Notes: generated by a model from the sequence alone, not told the origin. A DNA stretch of 64,000 nucleotides from Hydrogenophilales bacterium (GCA_016703155.1 JADJCP010000002.1:62001-126000), one strand, 5' to 3'. Counted from the first letter of the stretch, positions 53,491-62,402 are shown. Made by a program: numbers and translations.

Positions 53491-53532
53491 TACAATGTAG
53501 CACAATTTGATGTGAGCTACAATGTAGCTCAC
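53491..53532 (-). promoter_or_regulatory. Palindromic operator upstream of the RHH-methyltransferase
   Basis: Perfect arms GTGAGCTAC (53512-53520) and GTAGCTCAC (53524-53532) surround AAT. A second TACAATGTAGC lies at 53491-53501, closer to the gene. The pair sits 23-64 bp before the ATG, as expected for an autoregulated RHH-type operon. Confidence 0.7.
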
Positions 53533-53618
53533 TTTGAGAATGGCGCGGCGCGGATATATTGCGTATATCCGGTACACAGGTTGCCAGGAGGTAGGTTGGT
53601 GATTGAGCAGTCCTGAAG

Positions 53619-53986
53619 ATGCCTAAACCCGCAGCCAAGCAATACCAGACAAAGAACTGGAAGGCCTAAAACGCGGCTTTGAAATTCAGAAGTTCGCTGA
53701 GCATCTGGCTGGACAAGGAAATGACCTGGTTTGCAGGAGGCACTGGCAAGCGAGGTCGCCCCTCATCTACAGCGATGCAGCCGTCCAGTTCTGTCTGTCG
53801 CTGGAATGTTTTTTGGGTTGCCACAGGCGTAGCTTGGTAGAAACCAAAATGCACTGCCTGAAACTTCTAGGGGAGCGAATCATGTCCTGGGGCTTTGACC
53901 GCCAGGTGGCTGAGCTTCAGATATGGGCTGTCTTGCTCAACCGCTTTGCCCAACCGGGGATCTTGGATACCGTTGCAATGGCATAG
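53619..53986 (+). pseudogene. Internally deleted IS5-like transposase remnant
   Basis: It starts MPKPAAKQYQTKNWKA and stops at TAA where Tyr is expected; the frame then shifts at LSIWLDKEMTWFAGGTGKRG / STYSDAAVQFCLSL. The other end is LGERIMSWGFDRQVAELQIW and ILDTVAMA, the characteristic C-terminus. About 200 residues of the middle are missing. No inverted repeats were located. Confidence 0.75.
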
Positions 53987-54083
53987 CTCCGTCTGGGGCA
54001 GGGGAACTCACCCTATCGACGAGTTACGCAAAGAAGCCGTTCGAGTTGGCAATATTTCCAAATTCAATAAAATTGCAACTCTC

Positions 54084-55342
54084 TTAGATTCGACCAAAAT
54101 GCCTACCTCCCCCTCGATTGCAGTCCCAGACCGAACTGGATGCCTTAAACATGGGTAGCTCGGTTCGCGGTCTCACCAAAGAAATTTCATAATGGTTTGG
54201 CGCGACAAGAGCGAATAACAGTATCTTCTGGACGAAGTTCGAGCAAAACGGCGTTAGCTTGTGACCGCTTGGGGAGGTGCCGTTTAGTTGTAACCGCCAA
54301 GTTCCATTGGATTGGCCTGTTGCAGTTACAGGAAACTTAATCTGGTTGTTCGCATAGTCCACGCCCGGTAGCGAATCGTTACAGTAGTCACGGACCCAGT
54401 CGCAGCACCGTTCACCCCGAACAATGAAATGCTGCCGGAGATTGCTCCATGTTTAGTCACCACGGAAAGGTCCAATTGATTTCTCGACCCACCGGTAAGC
54501 GCACCCGTCTCTATCCAAAAAGCATTTTTGTGCGCAAAGGTTTGGAGAGTTGGAGTAGGAGTTGGCGAAAGGGTGGAAGTAACAGTTGCTCCCAGTCCGG
54601 GAGCGACAGCAATTGCAGGGGCCGCCACAGGCACTGGCGATTGATCAAAATCATCGGCGTTATCGGGATCAACCGTAGCAGGCATCGGGACGGTCGGTAA
54701 AGTTGTTAGGCGTGCGAGTTTTGGATGGGTCGCACTAGGACCAATTACACCACCAGTCTGTTTTGGCAGCGGGGTTTTGGCAAGGATGCCCTTCGCAGCC
54801 AGTTGCTCGATTACATCTGGCTCGTCAACAAGCGTGAAGCCTTGCCGTGGTGGCAAAGTGAACCATCCATCAATCGCCGCAGCAATCTTTGAAACCTCGG
54901 TATCTTTGTCGCCGCCTCTGGTATCAAGTGAAATGGCAGCCTCAATATTCAGAGCCAGGCCTTCTCTAGTCAGGTTTGCGGAACCAACGTAAGCCGCTTG
55001 GCTGCCATCGTTACGGCGAATGTGATAAGCCTTCGGATGAAAGAGTCCCGTCCCAAAACTAACGATACCCAAATGGGCGTTGGTGCGAGGCATCCCCAAT
55101 AGTTCAAACAGCTTTTCCACGTGAATCTTCAACGTGGAGGCATTATTCGATCCGAGTAGACAGTTTGTGAGTAGATTTGATTGTGCAGCTCGTTCTAGTA
55201 CAGGCAGGAACAATCCGAGAGCCTGCGCTGAGAAGTAGCCTGTTTGAACACGAAACTCACTAACTTCATCATTTAGCACTTCCTGAAGCCAGGTTGATAA
55301 CGCTTCTGAAGGAGCGCGTGAACCGGTATCGTGATACTTCAT
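54084..55342 (-). CDS. PLD-superfamily nuclease, probable restriction enzyme (frame break)
   Basis: The ATG at 55342 follows AAAGGATG. EFRVQTGYFSAQALGLFLP and HLGIVSFGTGLFHPKAYHIR, AAYVGSANLTREGLALNIEA give the H-x-K and GSAN parts of a single HKD motif, as in BfiI/NgoFVII-type restriction enzymes. A missing C in CCC (54364-54366) breaks the frame. Restored, the reading ends VDYANNQIKFPVTATGQSNG and KLTPFCSNFVQKI, 419 residues with a beta-rich C-terminus that may read the DNA target. The methyltransferases follow on the same strand, separated by the IS5 scrap. Confidence 0.75.
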
Positions 55343-55691
55343 GATGCTACATCCTTTTCCCAATTCAATCGCAAGGAGTATAGCCATATGGATTTGACAT
55401 TTGTTGAGTCGCGTCGAACTTAATTGATTGAATCGCCCTGATTTTGATAGCCACATTACAGTCCGAGTGGCAGGTAAGGAGCAAATTGCTGACTGCTCTG
55501 GCTCCTCGGGTTAGCGACCACTGTGGCCGACGTCCCGAAGTAGTTAATCTGGCAGTTTTCTGAGTTGAGCTGCCGTTCGAATGACCGTGGTTGCGAGAGA
55601 CTGAGCGGCCGGTTGTGGCCGGTAGCACGAATACAACCAGATGCCAGAAAGCGGCCACACAGATTGTGCTCGTGCGGCCGCACGGTGCCGG
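55343..55691. other. Intergenic region with degenerate repeats
   Basis: Nothing coding. GAGCTGCCGTTCG at 55567-55579 and AGATGCCAGAAAGCGG near 55640 match the 51.2-kb region. Ends where the integrase C-terminal fragment begins. Confidence 0.5.
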
Positions 55692-55766
55692 CTAGATTTC
55701 AGTCTGCTCCGAAATCTCCAGCGCATCGTCCACCTCGATGCCGAGATAACGAACTGTGCTTTCCAG
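55692..55766 (-). pseudogene. C-terminal part of the integrase split by the RIT element
   Basis: The minus strand reads (L)ESTVRYLGIEVDDALEIS, then EQTEI and TAG at 55692. It continues in frame from the N-terminal part at 59193-59732 if the RIT element is removed: AAG (59193) is followed by CTG (55766). The catalytic Tyr is in this piece, so the interrupted gene lacks it. Confidence 0.85.
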
Positions 55767-55918
55767 CCTATGGACTTCAGTACATAGGCTGGACTATCTC
55801 CCGCACCGAACTATGTCCCGTGCGGACTTGACGCCCTGATCTACCTAAGGCTGCCTACGATGTTCGCTGAACATTGTCATCCTCGTTGTCGGGCAATTCC
55901 GCCCTCAAGGAGGTCATC

Positions 55919-57167
55919 ATGGAGCATTCCTACGAGATAGCCGATGCGCGGGTCCGCGCGATTGGCGGCACGTCTGCTGAGCACCTCGGCTCGTTCGTCA
56001 CCTGGCTGAGCAGTCAACAATACTCGGCGGGCTACGCCTGCATCGTGGCGAGACACGCATTGGCTTTTGGCCGATGGTTCGAGGAGCGCGGCATTGACGT
56101 TGAAGTACTGACTGACGACGACATCGAACGATTTCAGCGCAGTCGGGCTCGGCGCCGCTCGCGACGCACTGAGACGCGCCGCCAGGAGCGACAAGCGCTG
56201 ACACTACTGCTGCTATTTCTGCGTGAGCGAGGGCTCTGCGCTGCCGCTGCTTCATGCACGACGGCTGTTGACCTCGTCGCTACCGACTTCGCGCAACACC
56301 TACAACGCAATCAAGGGCTGGCGGCGGCCTCCGTTGACACTTACATCAGATTGGCCCGGCAGTTCCTGGTCTGGCGCTTCGGGCAAGCGGAGGTCTGCCT
56401 GCATGACCTTTGCCCGAGCGACTCTATCGCGTTCGTTCGACAAGAGTCGAAGCGCATGGCCCCCCCGGCTGTGAAGGGTGTTGCCAAGGCGTTGCGGTCT
56501 TTCCTGCGCTTCTGCGAGTTCCGGGGCGAAGTCTCAGCCGGGCTCGCCGCCAGCGTACCGTCCGTCGCCACCTGGACGACCACGCCGCCGATTCCCAAGG
56601 CGATCGCTGCCGAGCACGCACAGCGCGCTATCGACAGCTGCAACCGATTGACCGCGGTTGGCCTACGTGATCGTGCTGTCCTGCTGCTTCTGGCGCGTCT
56701 CGGGCTGCGCGCCTGCGAGATCATCAGACTGACTCTGGACGACATTGACTGGGACCTGGCGCAACTGCGCATTCACGGCAAGGGTGGACGACAGAGCTTA
56801 CTGCCGCTGCCCGCCGATGTTGGCACTGCCATTGCCGCGTATCTGCAGCACGGTCGACCGACCTGTGGGGACCGACATCTCTTCCTTCGTTCTATGGCGC
56901 CGATCCGCGGTCTGCTGGACGGATCCGATGGCGTGGGCTCAATCGTGCGCTACGCGCTTGAGCGGGGCTAAGGTCGACGCACCGCATCGTGGCTCGCATC
57001 AGTTCCGGCATGCCTTGGCCGCTCACATGCTGCAACAAGGCGCGTCGCTGCCCGAGATCGGCCAGGTGCTGCGCCACCGCAGCCCACAGACCACCAGCAT
57101 CTATGCCAAGGTAGATCTGGATGCGTTGCGAACCGTGGTCATGGCCTGGCCCGGGAGTGCACGATGA
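55919..57167 (+). CDS. RIT tyrosine recombinase A (frame break)
   Basis: The ATG at 55919 follows AAGGAGG. SAM-like core-binding region is followed by LLARLGLRACEIIRLTLDDI (first catalytic Arg) and, after a frame break at GGGG (56964-56967) where GGG is needed, HQFRHALAAHML (HxxR) and LRHRSPQTTSIYAKVD (His and Tyr). Restored, 415 residues. It overlaps recombinase B by 4 bp. All the R-H-R-H-Y residues are present in the repaired reading. Confidence 0.85.
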
Positions 57168-58102
57168 ACACCTTGCGCGAAGCCATGCAGGAATACATCG
57201 ATCTGCGCCGAGGGCTGGGCTACAAGATGCACGACGAAGGGCTGTTGTTGCCGCGGTTCGTCAGCTTCATGGAAGAGCACTACGCCGAGCACATCAGCGT
57301 CCGCCTGGCGGTTGAGTGGGCTCAATGTGCATCGGTACAACCCGCCGAGTGGGCCCGCCGGCTTTGCTTCGTGCGCGGCTTCGCCCGCCATCGCAGCGCC
57401 ACCGACAGTCGCACGGAGATACCTCCGCTCGGCCTATTGCCACACCACTCCACGCGCGCCAGACCACACCTGTACACCGAGGACGAGATCAGGCGGCTGT
57501 TGGATGCGGCGTTGGAACTTCCTGTAGCCTGGCCGTCGACGCCGCTCCGCCCGTGGGTGTTCCACGGCTTGATCGGCCTGCTCAGTGTAACGGGCATGCG
57601 CCTGTCCGAAGCGCTGAATCTCAAGCTTGCCGACGTCGACCTCAAGCAGGCGGTCCTGACGATTCGTGGCGCCAAGTTCGGTCAGTGGCGGCTGGTGCCA
57701 ATTCATTCGTCCGTCTGCGCAGTACTGGCCGACTACCTCACCCGTCGCGACCAGTTCTTCCACTATCCAGTCTCCACCTACGTGTTCGTCTCGCGTCGCG
57801 GCACTCGCCTCGACAGCGGCCATGTCCATCGAACCTTCTACTCACTGTCACACAGCACGGGCCTGCGCGCGGTCGGTGCGAGCAAGGGGCCACGGCTGCA
57901 TGACTTCAGGCATCGCTTCGCCGTTCAGACGCTGACGCGGTGGTACCAGGCGGACAAGGACCCAGGGCGTGAGATGCCGCTGCTGTCGACCTACCTCGGG
58001 CACGTCTGCATATCTGGCACCTACTGGTACCTGAGCGCCAACCCCGAGTTGATGGCCCAAGCGATGGTCCGGCTGGAGCGGCGCTGGGGAGAGTCGTCAT
58101 GA
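57164..58102 (+). CDS. RIT tyrosine recombinase B
   Basis: 312 residues, intact. LLSVTGMRLSEALNLKLADV is the first Arg box, LHDFRHRFAVQTLTRWY the HxxR, and LLSTYLGHVCISGTYWYLS the final His/Tyr. It starts within the recombinase A stop (ATGA) and overlaps recombinase C by 4 bp. All three proteins are thought to act together on element movement. Confidence 0.92.
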   Translation: MNTLREAMQEYIDLRRGLGYKMHDEGLLLPRFVSFMEEHYAEHISVRLAVEWAQCASVQPAEWARRLCFVRGFARHRSATDSRTEIPPLGLLPHHSTRARPHLYTEDEIRRLLDAALELPVAWPSTPLRPWVFHGLIGLLSVTGMRLSEALNLKLADVDLKQAVLTIRGAKFGQWRLVPIHSSVCAVLADYLTRRDQFFHYPVSTYVFVSRRGTRLDSGHVHRTFYSLSHSTGLRAVGASKGPRLHDFRHRFAVQTLTRWYQADKDPGREMPLLSTYLGHVCISGTYWYLSANPELMAQAMVRLERRWGESS

Positions 58103-59097
58103 GTGACCAACCCAATTTCGGTGTTCTCCTGGAGCGGTTCTTTACCCAGCGCCTGATGCAGCAGCGCCAAGCCAGTGCGCACACGATTGCTTCGTACCGC
58201 GACACCTTCAAGATGCTGCTGCAATTCGTGCACAAACGTCTGCGCAAGACACCCTCGGCACTGGCGCTGGACGACATTGATGCGCCGCTGGTGATGGCCT
58301 TCCTTGACGAAATGGAGCGGGCACGTGGCATTACCGCCCGCACGCGCAACCTGCGGTTGACGGCTGTGCACTCGTTCTTCCGCTTCGCGGCGTTCGAAGC
58401 GCCGACGCACTCGGCACAGATCCAACGCGTTCTGGCAATCCCGGCCAAGCGGTTCACGCGCGGGCTGGTGCCATTCCTCAACCGTCAGGAGGTTGACGCA
58501 CTGCTTGCTGCGCCGGATCAGCGAAACTGGTCGGGTCGCCGTGATCACGCATTGCTGCTGCTGGCTGTGCAGACCGGGTTGAGGCTGTCGGAGCTGACAA
58601 GCCTGAAGCATGATGATCTGCACGTCGGCGTTGGTGCCCACGTCCGGGTCATCGGCAAGGGACGCAAGGAACGGTGCACGCCACTGAGCAAGAACACGCG
58701 CGTAGTACTGGCCGCGTGGTCACGAGAACCGCCGCTGACCGAGGACCAGCCGCTGTTCCCGAACGCACGCGGCGGCATTCTGAGTTCTCACGGCGTGCAC
58801 TACCTGCTCAACAAGCACGTCAGAACCGCCGCTGAGAAATGCCCGTCACTGAAGAGCAAGCGTGTGAGCCCACACGTGCTGCGTCACACGACTGCCATGG
58901 ACTTGCTGCAAGAGGGCGTTGAGCAATCGACGATCGCACTATGGCTCGGGCATGAGTCGATCGAGACGACTCAGATCTATCTGGATGCCGATTTGGCGAT
59001 GAAGCAGGCTGTTCTGGACAAGACGAAGCCACCAGACGTCAAGCCTGGCCGATATCGGCCCGATGATCCGCTACTCGCGTTCCTCAAGGGCTTGTAG
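58099..59097 (+). CDS. RIT tyrosine recombinase C
   Basis: 332 residues, intact. The N-terminal RQASAHTIASYRDTFKMLLQF is a SAM-like core-binding domain. LLAVQTGLRLSELTSLKHDDL is the first Arg box, SPHVLRHTTAMDLLQEG the HxLR, and LWLGHESIETTQIYLDAD the His/Tyr end. It is the XerD-like member of the trio, last in the operon. Confidence 0.93.
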   Translation: MSDQPNFGVLLERFFTQRLMQQRQASAHTIASYRDTFKMLLQFVHKRLRKTPSALALDDIDAPLVMAFLDEMERARGITARTRNLRLTAVHSFFRFAAFEAPTHSAQIQRVLAIPAKRFTRGLVPFLNRQEVDALLAAPDQRNWSGRRDHALLLLAVQTGLRLSELTSLKHDDLHVGVGAHVRVIGKGRKERCTPLSKNTRVVLAAWSREPPLTEDQPLFPNARGGILSSHGVHYLLNKHVRTAAEKCPSLKSKRVSPHVLRHTTAMDLLQEGVEQSTIALWLGHESIETTQIYLDADLAMKQAVLDKTKPPDVKPGRYRPDDPLLAFLKGL

Positions 59098-59106
59098 CGC
59101 GGCCAC

Positions 59107-59192
59107 CTATGTCCCGCGAAGTGCATGTGCATGCCCGGCTATTGGTGTTTGCAAATGCTGCGGGACATAGTCCGGCGCGGGAGATAGTCCAG
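59107..59192. repeat. RIT right-end subterminal repeats
   Basis: CTATGTCCCGCG near 59109 and the complementary CGGGACATAG (59161-59170) and CGGGAGATAG (59179-59188) are three copies of one motif. The left end has two (near 55793 and 55811) plus a hairpin CCAGCCTATG/CATAGGCTGG (55763-55792). They are likely recombinase-binding sites. Confidence 0.65.
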
Positions 59193-59732
59193 CTTGGAAT
59201 GACCAAGTAGCAGCTGAACAGCCCGCAGATTCTTCGTGCGCTTGTAGATCAGCGTTGCCTTGGTTCTCCGCATGGAATGCGTCCCGTAGGCCGATGAGTC
59301 CAGGCCAGCAGATTCGGCCCAATGATGCACGATACGCGCATATTGGCGTGTCGAGACGTGGGGCGACCTCGCTACTCTGCTCGGAAACAGGAACTGATCC
59401 CCGCGCAGATGAGATTTTTCAAGCCAGGCTGACACCGCCGTCCTTGTCGGCTCTGTCAATTCGAACTGCACTGGCCGTTGCGTCTTCCTCTGGATCACCA
59501 TGGCCCGAGGGAGAACTTGGTTCCCATGCGTGATGTCGCGAACACGTAGGCTGACAAGATCACAGCCGCGAAGCTTGCTGTCGATGGCCAGGTTGAACAT
59601 GGCGAGGTCGCGAACGGCGTGCGCATTCTGGAGGTGAATGCGGATCGCCCAGATGTCTTTCGGCTTGAGGGGTGGCTTCTGGCCGACGAGCTTTCCCTTG
59701 TTCCAAGCTTCGCGTTTGTTGATGGATTCCAT
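59193..59732 (-). pseudogene. Tyrosine-recombinase integrase, N-terminal part, split by the RIT element
   Basis: Start at 59732. MESINKREAWNKGKLVGQKP begins the protein, DLAMFNLAIDSKLRGCDLVSLRV holds the first Arg, and YGTHSMRRTKATLIYKRTKNLRAVQLLLGHSK the HxxR and His region. The remaining end with the Tyr is at 55692-55766. It resembles a single-domain-like phage/island integrase of about 205 residues. Translation now runs into the RIT end. Confidence 0.85.
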
Positions 59733-59938
59733 AACAGACTCCTTGGTTGTTGATGAGAGTCTGATTCTTCGCCACAGGTGGCAACGGCAGCTATCGGGCA
59801 AGATGGTCTACAGATGCACGGCAATGTAATAGCCCTGCTCATTTCAGTCGGCACCCATCGACTACAGTCGCTGCATGCCGCGTCATAACTTCCACGTAAC
59901 TGTGCTTGCGCTCAGGGGGAGTCGCTATTATTGATATG

Positions 59939-59955
59939 TACGGCAATATGCCGTA
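59939..59955 (+). promoter_or_regulatory. Palindromic operator of the TacAT-like pair
   Basis: TACGGCAATATGCCGTA, 7-bp arms around ATA-type centre, 24 bp before the antitoxin ATG. It overlaps the likely promoter, fitting autoregulation by the RHH antitoxin. Confidence 0.7.
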
Positions 59956-59979
59956 TATTTACATCAGGAGGACAACGCC

Positions 59980-60261
59980 ATGCCCGCAGCCATCTCTACC
60001 GCCCGTCTCGAAGCCCGGATCAGCACCGATCTACATTCGATGCTAAAACGTGCCGCCGAACTTCAAGGCCGCACCATGACCGATTTTGTTGTGGCCGCTG
60101 TCCAAGACGCAGCGCAACGCGCCATTGAGCAGGCCGAAGTTATCCGGCTTTCGCTGGTCGATCAAGAGTGCTTTGCACAAGCGCTATTGTCGCCGCCGCA
60201 ACCCTCCCCAGCATTAGAACGCGCCTTTGCCCGTCGCAGAAAGCTCTTGCGCGCTGAATGA
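59980..60261 (+). CDS. TacA-like DUF1778 antitoxin
   Basis: 93 residues with AGGAGG before the ATG. RLEARISTDLHSMLKRAAEL and RTMTDFVVAAVQDAAQRAIE is the DUF1778 ribbon-helix-helix, and the C-terminal LERAFARRRKLL is the toxin-binding tail. It binds the operator upstream and neutralises the acetyltransferase. It overlaps the toxin gene by 4 bp. Confidence 0.88.
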   Translation: MPAAISTARLEARISTDLHSMLKRAAELQGRTMTDFVVAAVQDAAQRAIEQAEVIRLSLVDQECFAQALLSPPQPSPALERAFARRRKLLRAE

Positions 60262-60779
60262 GCGCCGCACCGTTTCGGCTCGCTCTGCTCGATGCCGCGC
60301 ATGATCGCGCTGTGTTCAACTGCGATTCTGAGCCGCTGAACCGCTACCTGCACGAGCAAGTTACCCAAGACGTTCGCCGCCGCGTAGCGGCCTGCTTCGT
60401 GGCCTTGGCAGAAGGGCGACGCATCGCGGGCTACTACACCTTGGCCTCGGCAAGCCTACTGCTAGCCGATCTTCCAGCCAGCACCGCCAAGAAACTTCCC
60501 CGCTATCCGACCGTTCCAGCCGTTCGAATGGGCCGCTTGGCTGTCGATCAGGCTTTCAAGGGACAGGGGTTAGGTGGTGCGCTGCTAGCCGATGCACTCG
60601 ACCGTGCCGCCCGCTCCGAAATTGCCGCCTATGCCATGATGGTGGATGCCAAGGACGAGGCGGCAGTAGCGTTCTACCGGCATCATGGCTTCATCGCTCT
60701 ACCCGACTCGCCGCGCACCCTGTTGCTGCCTCTGGCAACCGTCCAGCTTGCTCAAAACACTCCATTATCAGCCGCCTGA
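60258..60779 (+). CDS. TacT-like GNAT acetyltransferase toxin
   Basis: 173 residues. PLNRYLHEQVTQDVRRRVA is typical of the toxin family. VRMGRLAVDQAFKGQGLGGALLADAL contains the acetyl-CoA pyrophosphate loop (QGLGG) and AVAFYRHHGFIALPDSP the catalytic Tyr. It would acetylate the amino acid on charged tRNA and block translation. It overlaps the antitoxin gene (ATGA). Confidence 0.9.
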   Translation: MSAAPFRLALLDAAHDRAVFNCDSEPLNRYLHEQVTQDVRRRVAACFVALAEGRRIAGYYTLASASLLLADLPASTAKKLPRYPTVPAVRMGRLAVDQAFKGQGLGGALLADALDRAARSEIAAYAMMVDAKDEAAVAFYRHHGFIALPDSPRTLLLPLATVQLAQNTPLSAA

Positions 60780-61006
60780 ACCGAGAACGGTTTCCGAGAA
60801 TAGCCATCCGCCTTAGTGCTAGGCCGGGTCAGCAAGCCATTTCGTAGACCTTCCTTTGCGATAAGGCTGCACCTGTCCTTACCATATTTTTTTCCGCTTT
60901 CCCACACGTTCGGGAAAAACGGGACCGACAGGCCGACGCGCAAGCCGTCCGAGGCGACGTGCGTGGCGAAGGGACGCCGTGCGGGGGCGACGGGAGGCGG
61001 CAGCGC
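60777..61006 (-). pseudogene. Coding trace downstream of the OmpA-like gene (copy 2)
   Basis: Right after the OmpA2 stop a frame with strong GC third positions reads IEIALPPPVAPARRPFATHV and then ASDGLRVGLSVPFFPNVW. It begins with ATC where ATG is expected, preceded by AAGGGAGG. Codon bias collapses after about 60905, so the rest is probably unrelated sequence. It could be a truncated operon gene. Copy 1 has the mazEF pair at this place. Confidence 0.35.
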
Positions 61007-61028
61007 GATCTCGATGACGCCCTCCCTT

Positions 61029-61784
61029 CTACATGCTGTTGACCTTGGCTACGGCCGCAACCTGAACAGCATCAGTTCGACAGGGATCGCGGTGATCCAG
61101 ATCTATGGTGAAACGCGTATCCATGGCCGGACGCATAACCACGACAGCGCGGCGGTTGGCCGCGCGCCCAGAATCGGACTCGTTGGACTCAACGAAGCAA
61201 TCGATGCAGTAGCTGGTAGTGAGTTTCGCCTCGTCGACGCCGCCCTTTATCAGGAACGCCCGGATTTCCGCTGCCCTGGCCATGGCCAAGCGTTTGTTAC
61301 CGGGCATATCGCCGATGATGTCCGTATAGCCACGGACATGGACACGTTCCGCCGCCTTGGCTTCCTCCAGGAGCGCGGCCATCGCCTCCATGCCCTGTGG
61401 GCCGAGCCTGGCGCGACCGAAGCCGAAGGGAACCAGGCGCTTGTAGGCCGCCGCCTGGCTCTTGGGCTCGTCCGGGACGGGCGCGGGCGGCTCGGTTTGG
61501 GGTTCAGTCACCACGACCGCCGACGTGACCGGTGACGGGTCGAGCTTGACCATCACCACCGGTGTCGGCGGCTGGTATCGGGTCTTGAGGGTAGGACGAG
61601 CGCAGGCCTCGCAGACCACGTAGTAGCGTTCGCCGCTGTCCTCGTCGCGTATCTGGTGGATGCCGCGCTCAAGCACGATGACCTTGTCGGCGGCAACGAC
61701 GCCCTCCATGGCTTGCGGCGGTACGCACCGGCACCCCGTGAGCGCCAAGGCCGCCAGTAACGGAATCAGGGCGAAGGCTTTCAT
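61029..61784 (-). CDS. OmpA-family lipoprotein at the conjugation-operon tail (copy 2)
   Basis: Start at 61784 gives 251 residues. The lipobox is LALTGC in MKAFALIPLLAALALTGCRC. A variable N-terminal half (GIHQIRDEDSGERYYVV) leads to the OmpA domain, which is almost identical to copy 1 (GRARLGPQGMEAMAALLEEA, YTDIIGDMPGNKRLAMARAA). It overlaps the next gene by 4 bp. Anchoring in the outer membrane with peptidoglycan contact is expected. Confidence 0.82.
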   Translation of the reverse strand: MKAFALIPLLAALALTGCRCVPPQAMEGVVAADKVIVLERGIHQIRDEDSGERYYVVCEACARPTLKTRYQPPTPVVMVKLDPSPVTSAVVVTEPQTEPPAPVPDEPKSQAAAYKRLVPFGFGRARLGPQGMEAMAALLEEAKAAERVHVRGYTDIIGDMPGNKRLAMARAAEIRAFLIKGGVDEAKLTTSYCIDCFVESNESDSGRAANRRAVVVMRPAMDTRFTIDLDHRDPCRTDAVQVAAVAKVNSM

Positions 61785-62059
61785 TGTTCTTCGATGAAAA
61801 TGACATGCAAAGCACGATCCTGATTGAGATGCGAAGACACGATCCTCCAGCCGTTCTCGTAGATCTGCTTGATCGTGATCTCCCCGAGGTGATCGCATTT
61901 AACCTTCACGTCCCAACCCACCGCGCCCATAGTGATGACGTAGCAACCGCCGCCTTTCTTCGGGGTGGTAATCCTCTCAAGTGGCAGCGGGGTATCGCCA
62001 GCCAGGGCCGGAAATGCGACCACCATGCCCAGGAACAGGGCGGCGAGTGTGGTTTTCAT
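61781..62059 (-). CDS. Small secreted protein of the conjugation-operon tail (copy 2)
   Basis: Start at 62059 gives 92 residues with signal peptide (TTLAALFLGMVVAFPALAG). It shares TPKKGGG, YENGWRIV and FIEEQ with copy 1 but little else. Two cysteines (GGGCYVI and VKCDHLG) could pair. I do not recognise the family. It overlaps the OmpA-like gene as in copy 1. Confidence 0.7.
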   Translation of the reverse strand: MKTTLAALFLGMVVAFPALAGDTPLPLERITTPKKGGGCYVITMGAVGWDVKVKCDHLGEITIKQIYENGWRIVSSHLNQDRALHVIFIEEQ

Positions 62060-62166
62060 GAACAACCTCCTATGGATGTGGGATGGAAGCAAAACACCGG
62101 CGCATTGCACCGCACGCGCCGGAGTCCTAAACTGGTATCGCAATTTATGACAGACATGGACCACTG

Positions 62167-62379
62167 ATGAATCTTGACGCCCTGACGCAAATCCCCCTGG
62201 CCGATCTCGGCATGGGCGTGATCGCGCTCGTCCTGGTCATCGGGGGTTCACTGTATGCACGCAAGCATGGCATCTCGCTGCGCACTGATTCGCCAACGCA
62301 TCAGTTCCTGGATGAGCTTCAGTTTGATATGACTTATCAATCCGTATCTGGCAACGTCAACCACAGTGACGACGACTGA
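62167..62379 (+). CDS. Small inner-membrane protein, opposite strand (copy 2)
   Basis: 70 residues: MNLDALTQIPLADLGMGVIA, one transmembrane helix (GMGVIALVLVIGGSLYA) and a soluble tail. The first 28 residues and HGISLRTDSPT are nearly the same as copy 1, and the C-terminal end differs. The intact CCCCC (62193-62197) contrasts with CCCC in copy 1. It is divergent from the secreted-protein gene and convergent with traG. Confidence 0.7.
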   Translation: MNLDALTQIPLADLGMGVIALVLVIGGSLYARKHGISLRTDSPTHQFLDELQFDMTYQSVSGNVNHSDDD

Positions 62380-62402
62380 GTTCAGCGGTGGAACCGCCCT
62401 TC

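Larger units (their letters stand above)
55767..59192 (+). mobile_element. Recombinase-in-trio (RIT) element
   Basis: 3,426 bp with three overlapping tyrosine-recombinase genes. Both ends carry the motif ACTATsTCCCG; the left end has GCTGGACTATCTCCCGC (55788-55804) and the right end its complement ending at 59193. TCCAG at 55762-55766 and 59188-59192 marks both junctions. It is inserted in an integrase gene. Confidence 0.88.

Noticed and set aside
62097..62121. CCGGCGC/GCGCCGG hairpin upstream of the 70-residue gene as terminator
   Set aside because: No T run, and it lies in the divergent start region of two genes.
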